DNA of 64,000 bases from Gelatoporia subvermispora B (taxonomy: Eukaryota > Basidiomycota > Agaricomycetes > Polyporales > Gelatoporiaceae). Below, one piece after another: positions 35,038 to 45,110 of the stretch. Position numbers and translations under genes: made by a program. The notes under the pieces were generated by a model. That model made no database searches and was not told the origin of the DNA. It saw only the letters and a list, made by a program, of their open reading frames with translations. The stretch is from the NCBI GenBank assembly GCA_000320605.2, contig KB445814.1:310001-374000 (forward strand), in the 5' to 3' direction. Numbering within the stretch: the stretch's first letter is position 1; every line of letters begins with the position of its first letter.

Positions 35038-35298
35038 ACAGTCAGTGTCACGGGTGCGTCCCCCACGATATAAAGTGGAACTGATTTGAACACATTAACC
35101 ATGTTTTGTGTGTATTTCGCCAGCAGCGTGTGCATCTCTCTCTTCTCCAGTATCATCCGTAAGGTGTCCCCAGGTGTCCACGCACGTGCACCAATCCACG
35201 GGCACTCTGCATTGACCTTCACCCACAGCTCTCAGCGCAGTGCTGCGACCTCCGCATTTCCCTCGCATTAGAACAGTGCATATAGCGGCTCTTCCACA

Positions 35299-36104
35299 TC
35301 ATCCCAGCACAGGTGGCACACTCAGAGGTATTGTGGTATGCAGGGATGGTAGCGCTCTGTCCAGCGGAGACATTCCATGGCCAAGGGGTGGTCGGACACC
35401 AGGAGGCGCATTAGCATTGTGCGGTGTTCGGGCACTTGCACATTGAGATAGTGCCGGAATGCCAGAACCTCTTTTCGTCCTCACAGGAGCACCAGCTTCA
35501 GAAATGCTGCCACTGCATCCGTAAGATACTGCCGCAGGGACTTTTGCACAAGCTCCCCCAGTGTACTTGCTCGGTCGGTGTCGAAGCCGCCACGGAAGTC
35601 AAAGAACACTGGCACTGGGAGGCTTGAGAGGACGTGATGAAGGTCAGATACCCACAACGTGTGACCTGTCCATGCTAGCTGCAAGCTTTTCGCGAGCACT
35701 GCACGAACCAGTGGTGCGTGGTCAGCTAGAGAGCAGGCATACTAGAGATAACATAGGGCCAGTTCTACTCTGCGGTACCACAGGGAATGCAGCCCAAGTT
35801 CTGTGAATAGGGGTGCAAGTATGCATCGAGATGAGAGCCCAAGTACGCGCTGTAGGTGCAGGTGTTGGATGTCTTCTAGTATCTCCAGCAACTTTGAGTC
35901 GACGTCCAGCATTACCTTGCATGCATATGTGAGGTGCGAGTCCACGAGGCTAAAATAGAGCAAGCACCCTTCCCATGTGGGTATGTGGCCGACAAAGGCC
36001 TTGGTGACAAATGATGAGGATGACACTTGGCGCACCTTATCTGCCTTGATTTTGTAGTGTGGCACAAAGATATTGCGCTCCATTGAGCAAAAGTGTGCTC
36101 CCAA
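35299..36104 (-). pseudogene. LINE ORF2 C-terminal part
   Basis: Downstream of the reverse transcriptase the minus strand continues with FCSMERNIFVPHYKIKADKV, VGHIPTWEGCLLYFSLVDSH and YACKVMLDVDSKLLEILEDI, the region that follows the catalytic core in such elements. Further on, in another frame, comes a Cys-rich PPVLG/VCHLCWDDVE segment. Frame changes separate these pieces. Confidence 0.6.
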
Positions 36105-36236
36105 GAAGCACGTCTCTGAGACCTAGCGAACTTGCACTGATCTCAGGTGTAATTTCAGCGGCTTCATTGGCAGGGGGCCAAACGCCATTGCGACCATCTT
36201 GACAACATTTGTCTGGACAAGCACTTTGGTATTGCC

Positions 36237-39050
36237 TCAGCGGAGTACAGCATCAAGCTTGACCTGTGTGCTAGCTAGCAATGTGCTCCAAGTCACCAGG
36301 TCGTCTGCCTGTTCAATGCGTGACACAACCTGACTGTTAAGCACCACGTTGTCGACATGCTTGGGCACACGTAAGTTCACCATGAAAAGTAGCCACAGAA
36401 TAGGTGAGGCGGAGTTGCTGGCCAGGATCCTGATCAACGCATGAAACGTCAGCGAGTAGGTTCTATCGAGACGCACAGTGTACTGCATCCGGTCATACAC
36501 CATTCTCAGCCAGTCAAGCACTGGACCCCCCGCACCCATCACGCGTAGTTTCAGCCATAGTGTTGGTTGATCCGTGGAGGGAAAGGCATTGGTGAGATCT
36601 AGAAACACCACATATAATGTGCGCTTCAGCGCCCGTGCCTTCTTAATCGCCGCCTGGAGCATAAAGATATTGTTGGCCATTCTGCATTTCTCGCAAAAGC
36701 TGTTCTGTGAAGGGGGGATAATTGTGCGATCTTCGGCCCAGCAATGCAGGCGCCATTCCACGAGCAGTGTTATGAGCTTCAAGAGACAGCACTCTAGCCC
36801 AATCACACGATAGCTATTGGCTTTGTCCACTGGCTTCCCTTTCTTGGGTATACCAATCAGCACCATGGTAAGCCACTTTCCAGGCACATCGTGCACATAG
36901 ATATACTTGTTAAACAGGTAGAGCAGCCTCCAGTTGCTCATAACAAGGATCTCATGGTATAATACCCTGTCGATCCCCATGGCGCCCCGCAGATACAATT
37001 CCTTCACCCGTGTCTTTGCCCAGGCCATCTCCTTCTGGTCAAATGGGCGAGAAAAGCACCCTTCCGGTGTCATGTCAATCGTGCGAGCTGGTAGGCGGGC
37101 AGCCTGTAATGCATTTAGATGCATTTCGATGGTGTCGAAGTCAGGCGGCAGCTCTGCTGGTGGATTCATGCGCATCTCAAATACGGTGGCAAGGTTCTGC
37201 AGAGATACATGCGTAGGCCATCGTTTTCTATCAAGCCATCGCCAAAGCAGGTACCAGTACTCAGCCTCCGAGCGGCAAGCCACAAGCTGCTGCAAGTTGT
37301 CCCAATGCAGGTGGTGGACCCATGTGCGTCCTCTGTGTGCTGGCAAATCCCACTTCTCAGGCATCTCGGCAGGCTGTTGTGCCCCAGGTGCACGTTTGCA
37401 TGGCAGCGTCGTGGACACTTTTGAACCTGTGACAGCTTCTTCCTCTGGCTCCAGCTGCCAGTCGGGCAGTTGCAGTGGACAGTAATCGTCCTCCTGCAGG
37501 GAATTGCACGCGCCTGCCTTCACCAGGTGATTTGCTGCCTTGTTGTGTGCATTCCCACTGTGGCCCTTTACCCAGTGAAATATCGTCCTCACTGGGCGCA
37601 GTTGCAGTAGTTACACCACATCCTGTAGCATGTCCGCATTTGTGCAGTCCTACCCTGTTGCCTCGTGCTGCGGTGTCCAGTGGCATAGGGAGTGAATCAT
37701 ATAGGCGGAGTCGGTGTAGACCACAAGCATTTGACACAGGTCCGTGTCTTGGAGCGCCAGAATCACTGCAAGCAGTTCTCCACGATTGTTCGACTGATGA
37801 CCTGGCACACGGTTCCATGCCGCATTTGGACCCCAGTATATCCCCGTACCTGCACATGCAGAAGGCTTCTTTGGGTCAAAGCAAGAACCGTCAGTGCAAA
37901 CCGTCACAGGCCGTGTATCATAGTAGGCAGGGCCATACATATCGTCAACCTCCTCTGTTGGTGACCTCGCATTGCTGGCTACTGCGTTTGCTAGGAGCGT
38001 GTCCAGGTGGGGATGTAGTGTTGCAGGTGGTGCGGGGTGGTATAGCAGACCACGCTCAGGCAGGGGATAGCTGAGCGCTGTCGATGCACAAGGTATTGTG
38101 AGGTTCAATGTGAGGTATGCATGATCAGACCACTATGTCTCTCCAGACACTGCCAATGATTCCACCAGCGGCAGTGCTGTCAGCGATGCTAGCACATAAT
38201 CTACCACAGCTGTCCTGTTTGGCTGGAACGACATTCAGACACCTGGGCAGTTCACATCCAGGCTTGAACCATTCAGGATGGCAATGTGGCTTTCCTCACA
38301 GGATACCACGAGACGTCTCCCACGCGTGTTGCAGGTGCCATCCCCTGACGACCGCAACACATGGGCTGGTTATGGGCTGAGACCACCCATGCACACGTTG
38401 AAGTCTCCCATTAGCACACTCGCTGCCCAATTGAGTCCAGCGTGTACATGAGGTCACACAGATGTTCATCGGGTGTGGCAGGTAGCAACTGCATCACTGG
38501 CAATGATGCAGGTGGGGTGTACATGTTCACAAGGTATAAGTCACCGAGCTGTAGAAACCATCAGTCTGCGGCCTATTGGCATAGACGAGTATGTGAACCT
38601 TCAGGACCATCAGATCCAGGGAGCATAGCTCGTCACACACGACCACTTTCAAGTGCACACGCCAGATTACCGCCACCCTGCCCCAAATGTGTGATGAGTG
38701 GTCAGTGACATCCCGCATTCGCAACGCAATGCAATATCCCCACAGTAGGAGTAGGCTATCAATGTGCGCGTCAGGGTGATGAGTTTCTTGGAGTAGGATG
38801 ATATCAAAATTTTCGACAATGCGGGACACTTTGGGGCTGGAGAGTTTAGATGTAGACAGGCCTTCTATATTCCAGCTACACACAGTGAGATACAAGGAGT
38901 CACTTGCATGGTCTACATCAGCATCAGGCTCTTCTCCAGCCCCCATCAGTTTTCTGCCATGTAGGCATAAACTGCTTCCCATCCGTTCCCTCCATGCGTC
39001 TTGGACCATTCTTGGACAAAGTCTTGCATGGCAGCAGCATTGTTGAACCG
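36237..39050 (-). pseudogene. LINE ORF2: endonuclease, RNase H, reverse transcriptase
   Basis: Domain order is unusual. The AP-type endonuclease comes first: TVCSWNIEGLSTSKL, ILLQETHHPDAHID, MGDFNV, VDYVLAS and SDHAYLTL. Next, in the same frame, comes RNase H: VCTDGSCFDP, NNRGELLAVILAL, VVYTDSAYMIHSL, and FHWVKGHSGNAHNKAANHLV just after a stop. The reverse transcriptase follows: IGIPKKGKPV, YRVIGLECCLLKL, VVFLDLTNAFPSTD (catalytic Asp), a region with SPILWLLFMVNL and EQADDLV in place of the usual (Y/F)ADD. In-frame stops and frame changes occur near 38527, 38400, 37650 and 36236, so the protein cannot be made whole. Confidence 0.75.
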
Positions 39051-40321
39051 CAGGGAGTAAAAGTTCACATCTGCGCACTGTACCGACATCAAGCAAGTCG
39101 CCAGGAAACATGCGCTTGGCAGGAGCAGGTTGTGCATGAGCATTTTAGCCACATACAGCAGGTTTGGGTTGGTGAAGTCGGGGGGTCCATCATCTCCGCT
39201 GAGTAGAACATCTACAAATACCGGCCCCGTGCTAGGTCCTGCAGCAGTGCATGCACGTTTCCCAGGCGGCGTTGCTGATCCCACGCCAGCCTGGGAAGCG
39301 GGACACTTTGGCACATGCGGCGTACCACCTTGGGTGCGGCTTCCCCGGGAAGGGGATGCCACAGTGCTACTCAGTTCCCCAGGTAGTCCTGGTGCCGCTA
39401 CTGCTGTGCACAAGGGCGGCATTGCGCTGCATCCCAGCTGGGGCAGCATAGCCGTGGGGGTCGACGTGGGTGGCAGGCCATGGGTCATGGCATTCCTGAT
39501 CATGTTCTGGATGTCCACGCGAGAAGGCAGGGTGTCGACATGGCTCATCAGCTTGGCCGCCCATGCATACACCTCCGCCAGGCCTTTGATGATACCTGCT
39601 TGTTTTTTGAGTAATTTGTGAAGCATTGCCGGGGGCGGCATCTTGGCCAGAAGTCGCCTCAGCTGTGCGTCATCCTTGTGCTGGGGAGGGTTTGCCAGAA
39701 GGTCATTCACAAGCGTGGTGACTTGCTGCAGCTAGGACTTGCTGTCTGTGTGCACTTCCTCGAGCAGCTGCACAACGTGGGCGAGGTTACCATCCATTCG
39801 CCATTGCAGCTGCTGCACGGTCTCGTGCGTGATGGGTGCTGAGGTAAACCCGGGAAGCAGCATAGTAGTTACCGCCATCTCTGCATCTGACATAGTGCGG
39901 GACAAGCTATGCCCTCCTGTCTCGGCTGACCCAGCCATGCCTCATTGGTGGCGCCCATGGTGCTCTGTCAAGTGTTCATCAGGAGGCAGCAGGGGAGGCA
40001 GGGGAATGAGACATGGGGCTCAGGCAGTGTCACTGGCTCCTGTGGTGTACCCACAGTGGCTGAGCGGAAGGACACCTCCCGCTGTCATAGCATTAGGCAG
40101 TTGCTCGACGGAGGCAGGCACTGAACAGGGCTCACCTCATGCTCCTCCTCCATTGTCGAGGGCATCACGTCTGGCATGCTTACTTGCAGGGGGGGCAAAG
40201 CAGCAGTGGGGAGCTCTGGTAGCGCCTGAGTCCGCAAAGGAGGATCAAGGTATTTGAGTTTATCAGGGGGCTGCACGGGAGGTCCATCGTCGAGCATGGT
40301 CGGCATGGGTGACGAGGCCAT
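38946..40321 (-). pseudogene. LINE ORF1 (Gag-like)
   Basis: The first ORF of the LINE. It starts MASSPMPTMLDDGPPVQPPD (40321), continues in other frames, then MAGSAETGGHSLSRTMSDAE (from 39938) and a Leu-rich region, LLAKMPPPAMLHKLLKKQAG, Pro/Ser-rich central part, and a C-terminal FYSLRFNNAAAMQDFVQEW that could be an RRM-like or esterase-like fold. An in-frame TAG lies near 39733 and there is a frame change near 40085. No CCHC zinc knuckle was seen. Presumed RNA-binding; function inferred from position. Confidence 0.55.
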
Positions 40322-40859
40322 TAGGCAAACATAACAAGATTAATAAGCTATAGTGTGAACACGTGAAGAGAGTCACGCCAGCCTGAGAAGGGCGACACGT
40401 GCTCATTAAGAGCCCCACCCATGCATTCCCATGACGCAGATAAATTTACATTCTCATGGCGCAGACGCCTGCATCTGTCTCCTGCCCTGCCCGCAAGAGA
40501 TGGAGCGGTGGGCGCGCAGGTGCGCTCAGGCATTGTTAAGCAGTTCTCCACCGGGTGCCCCCTGTGATGCATGTCAGGTAGCGACGTGGTCCAGCCAGGC
40601 ATGTGGGTCGCCCACCCGTGGGCGCACCTGCACAATGGCCAGCCAGCCATAAGTGTGTGACATGTTACCACAAATTGACCAGACTGTCTGATGCACAGGG
40701 CCGTTGTCATCATTGTCACGTGCATGCAGCACAGCGGTGATGCTGTTAAGATGGCCTAGCAGGTCGCAGCTCTCTCTGGGGTGTCCCGTAGACCAGTCTC
40801 GAAGGAGGGAAGCCATCCACAATCTGGTTAGAGGTGTGCCGGTCTGGGCCCATTTAAGT
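40322..40859. other. Probable LINE 5' leader and DIRS junction
   Basis: No coding motif. It lies between the first ATG of LINE ORF1 (minus) and resumption of the DIRS-like reading on plus, so it should hold the LINE 5' untranslated region and the right insertion junction. The target-site duplication was not identified by eye. Confidence 0.4.
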
Positions 40860-40879
40860 GAACCGAGACCATTGAGGAC

Positions 40880-41815
40880 CCTCCTCGAGAGAATGAGTCA
40901 GTTCCCAATGCTGCAGTACTTGAGTGCTCCGAAAGTCGAGAACAGCCCTGCTCTCGATCTGACACCTCTATCAGCGATGACGAGAAAACTAAATATCGGC
41001 GAGCTAATCCTGACCACTGGCCTTGAATTGCTACAGACCGGCTTCTCACTGGGCGACATCTCTCGTCATTGTGCCGGGCAACCTTGCAGCTCCTCAGAAC
41101 CTATAGTGTTGAGCCCAAATATACTTGACAGTCAATCATGCAGTCTGCTACTGCGCCTGCGTTTCCTGAGTCCAAGTGGACCAGCATCTTGGCTGGAAAG
41201 CCTATCGACCTTGACAAAGTCCTCACAAGCCTCTTCTTTCTCGGGCGAGATGACAAGCATATCAAGAAAATTAGAGATTTCGAGCTTATGCACCCTCGAC
41301 TCATTCCTCTCAAGCGAATCTGGACCAAGGGCAAATGGTATCACATCTGGAACATCACAGTGGAAGCTATCTCCTTCGCCTTCCCACACTGTCACGCCAA
41401 GCTTCTCAAGTATGGGCAATACATCTCAGAAGTCTTCTCGTCCATCAGAGAATCACATCAGTAGCGAGTACTCGACTTTAACTGTGCCGTTCAGCAATAT
41501 GTGTCTACCTATTAGAACATGGAGCTTACCGACACAGGGTAGTTCTCCAGCTTACATACCAAATTTTTCCAATCTATTGGAGCTAGAGCAGACCCTGAAC
41601 CGAGCAAAGGGCAGGATCGAACACGCTTGGCACCTGCTAAACTGCGTGGTAAACCGTGCCACTGCTAGAACATCGGGGTCTGTCTCTCCAATGCAGGCAC
41701 ATACCGCTACTGGCATGTCTGCAGTCAGTGTGACTCTGGCGCGCACATTGTTGGTGCCTGCCCTGTCTGCAAGGATTGAGTCTACCAACCCCAACCCTTC
41801 ATGATGGCCCAAGTA
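40880..41815 (+). pseudogene. DIRS Gag-like protein, C-terminal half
   Basis: In a frame starting near 41137: FPESKWTSILAGKPIDLDKV followed by LTSLFFLGRDDKHIKKIRDF and WYHIWNITVEAISFAFPHCH, a block that I know from agaricomycete DIRS-type Gag proteins. In other frames there follows a Cys/His cluster at 41670-41790, RYWHVCSQCDSGAHIVGACP then VC, resembling the zinc knuckle at the end of these proteins. A 366-codon frame covering 40704-41804 is mostly out of phase with this homology. Confidence 0.65.
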
Positions 41816-42148
41816 CACTTGCAGCCTACTGTGGATGATGCCGGCCTGGATATCTTCATGGTTGCTAACTCCACACTCTATTATTCCCTGCTCCCAGATA
41901 TGCCTAATTTGGAACTCAACGATCTAATCATGAATGCCACGCTACACGATCATAGTTATCTATTCCGTATTGTGACACCCATTAAGGTCGACCATTCATT
42001 GACTTAGTCCTCCGTGGACTTTGAGAAGGCTTTCAGCCGTGGGCAAAACAGCCCAAAGACTACCTAGTTACATGGGATGAGGCCTATCCTCCCACCTCAG
42101 ATAAAGCTGTCGCTGCCTTCCTTGAGCAACAGTGGCAAGAAAAGCTAG

Positions 42149-42725
42149 TGTTACAACTTTTTGTTTTCTTGTTGACTATGCTCACCACGTGACAATCCCA
42201 GTCACCTGACCTGGTTTTCAGTCCTGAACAGACCCAGAAGGTGGCAGATCATCGGATCGCCCTTCCTGTATACCCTGATACTGCCACCGGTGGTGGTCGC
42301 CCTTCGGCTTCCTTTCCCGATTCACAGCTTCCCGCCTCCCTGACCCCCAATTCCCTTCTCAGTTCTCATCTTCCCATTGCTCCTATAAGCGCTAACCCCT
42401 TATGTTTTGACAACGGCCATTGGTAAACTAGTGGACAGCTAACCGATTGCGACATACCTTTGATAGATGGTATGATACTGCGTGCAAGTAGTATGACAAA
42501 TAGTTGTTCAATATCATACGATACGACTTGGAAAACAACTCACACAAGTAGTATAAAAACACGGTTACTGTAGCTACATTCCTTAGTCTTTCGCTTTTTT
42601 GTACCTTGCCTCGAGCAATACAAAGAGTTCTTCATTGGCTATTGTTTCGTCGTACATTACAACACTTATTTCAAAGCTTAGAGCAGCCCTCTAAGACCCT
42701 TTGACAAGTTAAGTAAAGTGACCGA
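42149..42725 (+). repeat. LTR-like repeat, copy 1, inside the DIRS element
   Basis: About 580 bases matching 57575-58165 by eye at high identity. It begins TGTTACAACTTTTTG, contains a TATAAAA (about 42551) and, about 50-60 bases on, a TACCTTGCC..CAATACAAAGAG region. The terminal TACATTACAACA near 42664 looks like an LTR end, followed by TTTCAAAGCTTAGAGC, which could be a damaged primer-binding site. AAAGC occurs next to both outer ends (about 42142 and 42720), a possible 5-base target duplication. Read as an LTR, solo or truncated; the exact ends are uncertain. Confidence 0.6.
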
Positions 42726-42729
42726 AAGC

Positions 42730-44135
42730 CCAGAATGTACTGTATGCCCGTTCATGTGGTACCCAACCACATTCAGACAAGATATACTTAGTCACCAATC
42801 ACAGTGTGGGAGCTTGTTTACTTAACTTTATGATCTCCTGTGAGGCTGTATTGGGTGTCGTGCTAGATGGCATCCCCGTGCTTGGCCAGGCTCTATGTCA
42901 GATTTGAAAAGAACATCAGCGATCTCTTGTGGTGTGGAAATCCGATGTTTCTCATGCCTATCGACTTATGCTTATGTCCCCATACTGGCAAATAAAGCAA
43001 ATTGTCACCATTGCTAGGAAAAGGCACATTGATCACTGCAATGTTTTTGGGCACCGTGGCTCCTAGCGAATCTGGAATGCATTTATTAGTCTCGTCATCT
43101 GGTTGATTATTCAACTCTACTTGATCACCTTGCTTGGATATGTCAACAACAACTTTGGTACCAAGGAAGCAAACTAACTGGAATACTACAAGCCTTATGG
43201 ATACTATTACCCAAGAGCACAGGTTCTCCTCCTGCAAGTGTGGGATGAGCTCAGCATCTCACATGAATTTAAAAAACAGGTTTATGGACCCAAGATCCCC
43301 ATTATCAGCTTCAACATGGATTCAAACAAGATGACCGTCACAATGATGCTCAACAGCAAGTAACAGCTTTTCCATGCCATCGAGAAATTTCGCCCAGCTC
43401 CTGGACAGACTTACCAACATACGCTGTGGGAATTTCTGTCCCTGGCCAGCTATGTCAACTGGTCCTTCAACGTTTTTTTGTTGCTTAAACCCACGTTGTC
43501 TAACCTGTATGCAAAGACTGCAGGGAAAGACAAGATGAACACTAAAATGCACGTTAATCAACCAATCATCAATAATCTCGATTGGCTCACCCATCATGTC
43601 GAGAACTCCTCTGGCATTCATGTCCTTGGTGCCAAGGAATGGGGCATCGAGGATCTCACCCTAAAGGATGCCACTCACAAGCTTGTCTTTGTTAACGTTC
43701 CAGGCATCGGACCAGAAATGTACTTCCCTTGGATGAGTGTTGGGTATCACAGCGAGATCCCCGCTGAGGTGCCACCCGGCATCATCTTCTTTACAGAGGC
43801 ACTCGCTGCCTGCACAGCTGTGCACAAGGTGGCAGACTTCAGTCAGATGGGGCAACATGTCAAACGTCTTGGGATCTATTCCGACAATACTAACACAGTT
43901 AGCATCTTCAATTCTTTGTGAGCTGAGCCAGAGTACAATAAAATCTTGAAGTCCGTGGTCGATGTTCGACTCCAGCACGACTTGAATGTTTGCATGAACT
44001 GGTTGCCCAATTAACAGAATGAGGTCGCAGATGCTCTTCTGTGGAAAGACTTCACATGTGCCCTGGTGCTATACCCTACTCTCAATATTCTTCCCTTCAT
44101 ACCCCCTTGAGATGCGCTGGGGGCGGTGAAAAAAT
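42730..44135 (+). pseudogene. DIRS reverse transcriptase / RNase H
   Basis: Frames joined by similarity: HVVPNHIQTRYT, then a stretch ending ISLVIWLIIQLYLITLLGYV followed by NNNFG at 43139-43156. This sits where the reverse transcriptase active site YVDD is expected, so both aspartates read as asparagine. Next are VWDELSISHEFKKQ, ISFNMDSNKMTVTMM, FLSLASYVNWSFNVFLLLKP, LYAKTAGKD, and then LGIYSDNTNTVSIFNSL (43868-43919), typical of DIRS RNase H regions. The YSDNTNT block is followed by a stop. Inactive: stops throughout and a lost catalytic pair. Confidence 0.72.
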
Positions 44136-44179
44136 GATCCTCGACGCCTCTCAGGCACAGCAACTATAACGGCAACTGT

Positions 44180-45110
44180 GGCTATTGGACTGTTTGATCC
44201 GAGCCCAATCTGTGACTCTCAGTCATGTGATTGATGTTTCAACAAAGCAGACCTACTCCTTAGCCTTGCACTCATACCTTGATTTTTATAATCTCCACAA
44301 CCTCCTCATCGCACCTACTGGGGACACACTCAGTTTCTACGTGATGTTCATGTGCACGCACATCGAGCTGTGTTCAGTCGATTCCTATTTGTCCAGAATC
44401 TGTCACAAGCTGGAGAAATTTTTCCCAGATGTGCGCAAGTTACGCGCCTTACATCTGGTCTCTTAAACCTTAAAAGGCTACAAATGTATGTTCAGCAAAC
44501 CTCTTAATCGCAAGAAAGCTCTTACGACATCAGACCTTCACGTTGTGGTTCACGCGTTGTTATCTTCTGAGCACCTCAATGATAAGCTCTTTCTTGCCAT
44601 GCTCATTACTGGGTTTCACGCATTGCTTTGTCTGGGAGAGATGGTCCAGTCAGACAAGGTGGAGCTGCGAAATCCAAGTAAATTAACACTATGACTTACC
44701 ACCCAACTTCACCCCAATTACTGCAAGTTCCTGTTGCCTGTATATAAGACCAACCCTCTGTTCGAGGAAAATTGCATTATTGTTCGTCCGTTCCCCAGGG
44801 CACCCAACACCCTTGGAATATTTGCAAGATGCTTAGAATACTGTGACAGCCATTTTTCTTTCTATCCTGCACTATGGTTGGACACGACAGGCCAGTCTCT
44901 CACATGCCTGTGGTTCAGACATTGCATGCATCAGTACTTTCTTATGGACATGTTGGGCCACTTACTGCGTGTGGAAGGAGTGACAGCGCTAGCCAAAATG
45001 TGTGTGCCCCCCAAGATAATTCAAGCTGCAGGGTGATGGGCATCTTCTGCGTGGTCTGCATATATATGCAAATACCCTATGTTGTACAACAGTTTCCTTT
45101 TCCCAAAAGT
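44180..45110 (+). pseudogene. DIRS tyrosine recombinase
   Basis: Integrase of the DIRS element. N-terminal core-binding part: KQTYSLALHSYLDFYNLHNL, APTGDTLSFYVMFMCTHIEL and CSVDSYLSRICHKLEKFFPD, ending at a stop (44464). Then, in frame pieces, SKPLNRKKALTTSDLHVVVH and LITGFHALLCLGEMVQSDKV (first catalytic region, the expected Arg not visible). The C-terminal block is HLLRVEGVTALAKMCVPPKI then IQAAG, stop, WASSAWSAYICKYPMLYNS, where the Tyr of AYI is the likely nucleophile. Three or more stops and frame changes. Confidence 0.75.

Larger units (their letters stand above)
35022..40321 (-). mobile_element. Non-LTR retrotransposon (LINE), decayed
   Basis: A long minus-strand LINE. ORF1 spans 40321-38946 with stops. 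ORF2 follows, with endonuclease (about 38850-38090), RNase H (about 38000-37500), reverse transcriptase (about 37200-36240) and a C-terminal part to 35022 (final segment WIGARAWTPGDTLRMILEKR). Several stops and frame changes, so it is not autonomous now. Its insertion apparently splits a DIRS-like element (34558-35037 and 40860-45110). Component ORFs are listed separately. Confidence 0.8.
40860..45110 (+). mobile_element. DIRS-like tyrosine-recombinase retrotransposon, right part
   Basis: Decayed element with three recognisable parts: the C-terminal half of Gag (about 40880-41800), reverse transcriptase/RNase H (about 42730-44130), and a tyrosine recombinase (44180-45110). It is interrupted by an LTR-like repeat at 42149-42725. 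Frames are broken in all three parts. The element appears to begin at 34558 or earlier, left of the LINE insertion. Confidence 0.75.

Noticed and set aside
39130..39621. 163-codon plus frame
   Set aside because: Antisense to LINE ORF1, whose minus-strand frame is the coherent one.
40704..41804. 366-codon Ser-rich plus frame
   Set aside because: Homology to the DIRS Gag lies in other frames over most of it; the Ser-rich product is out of phase.
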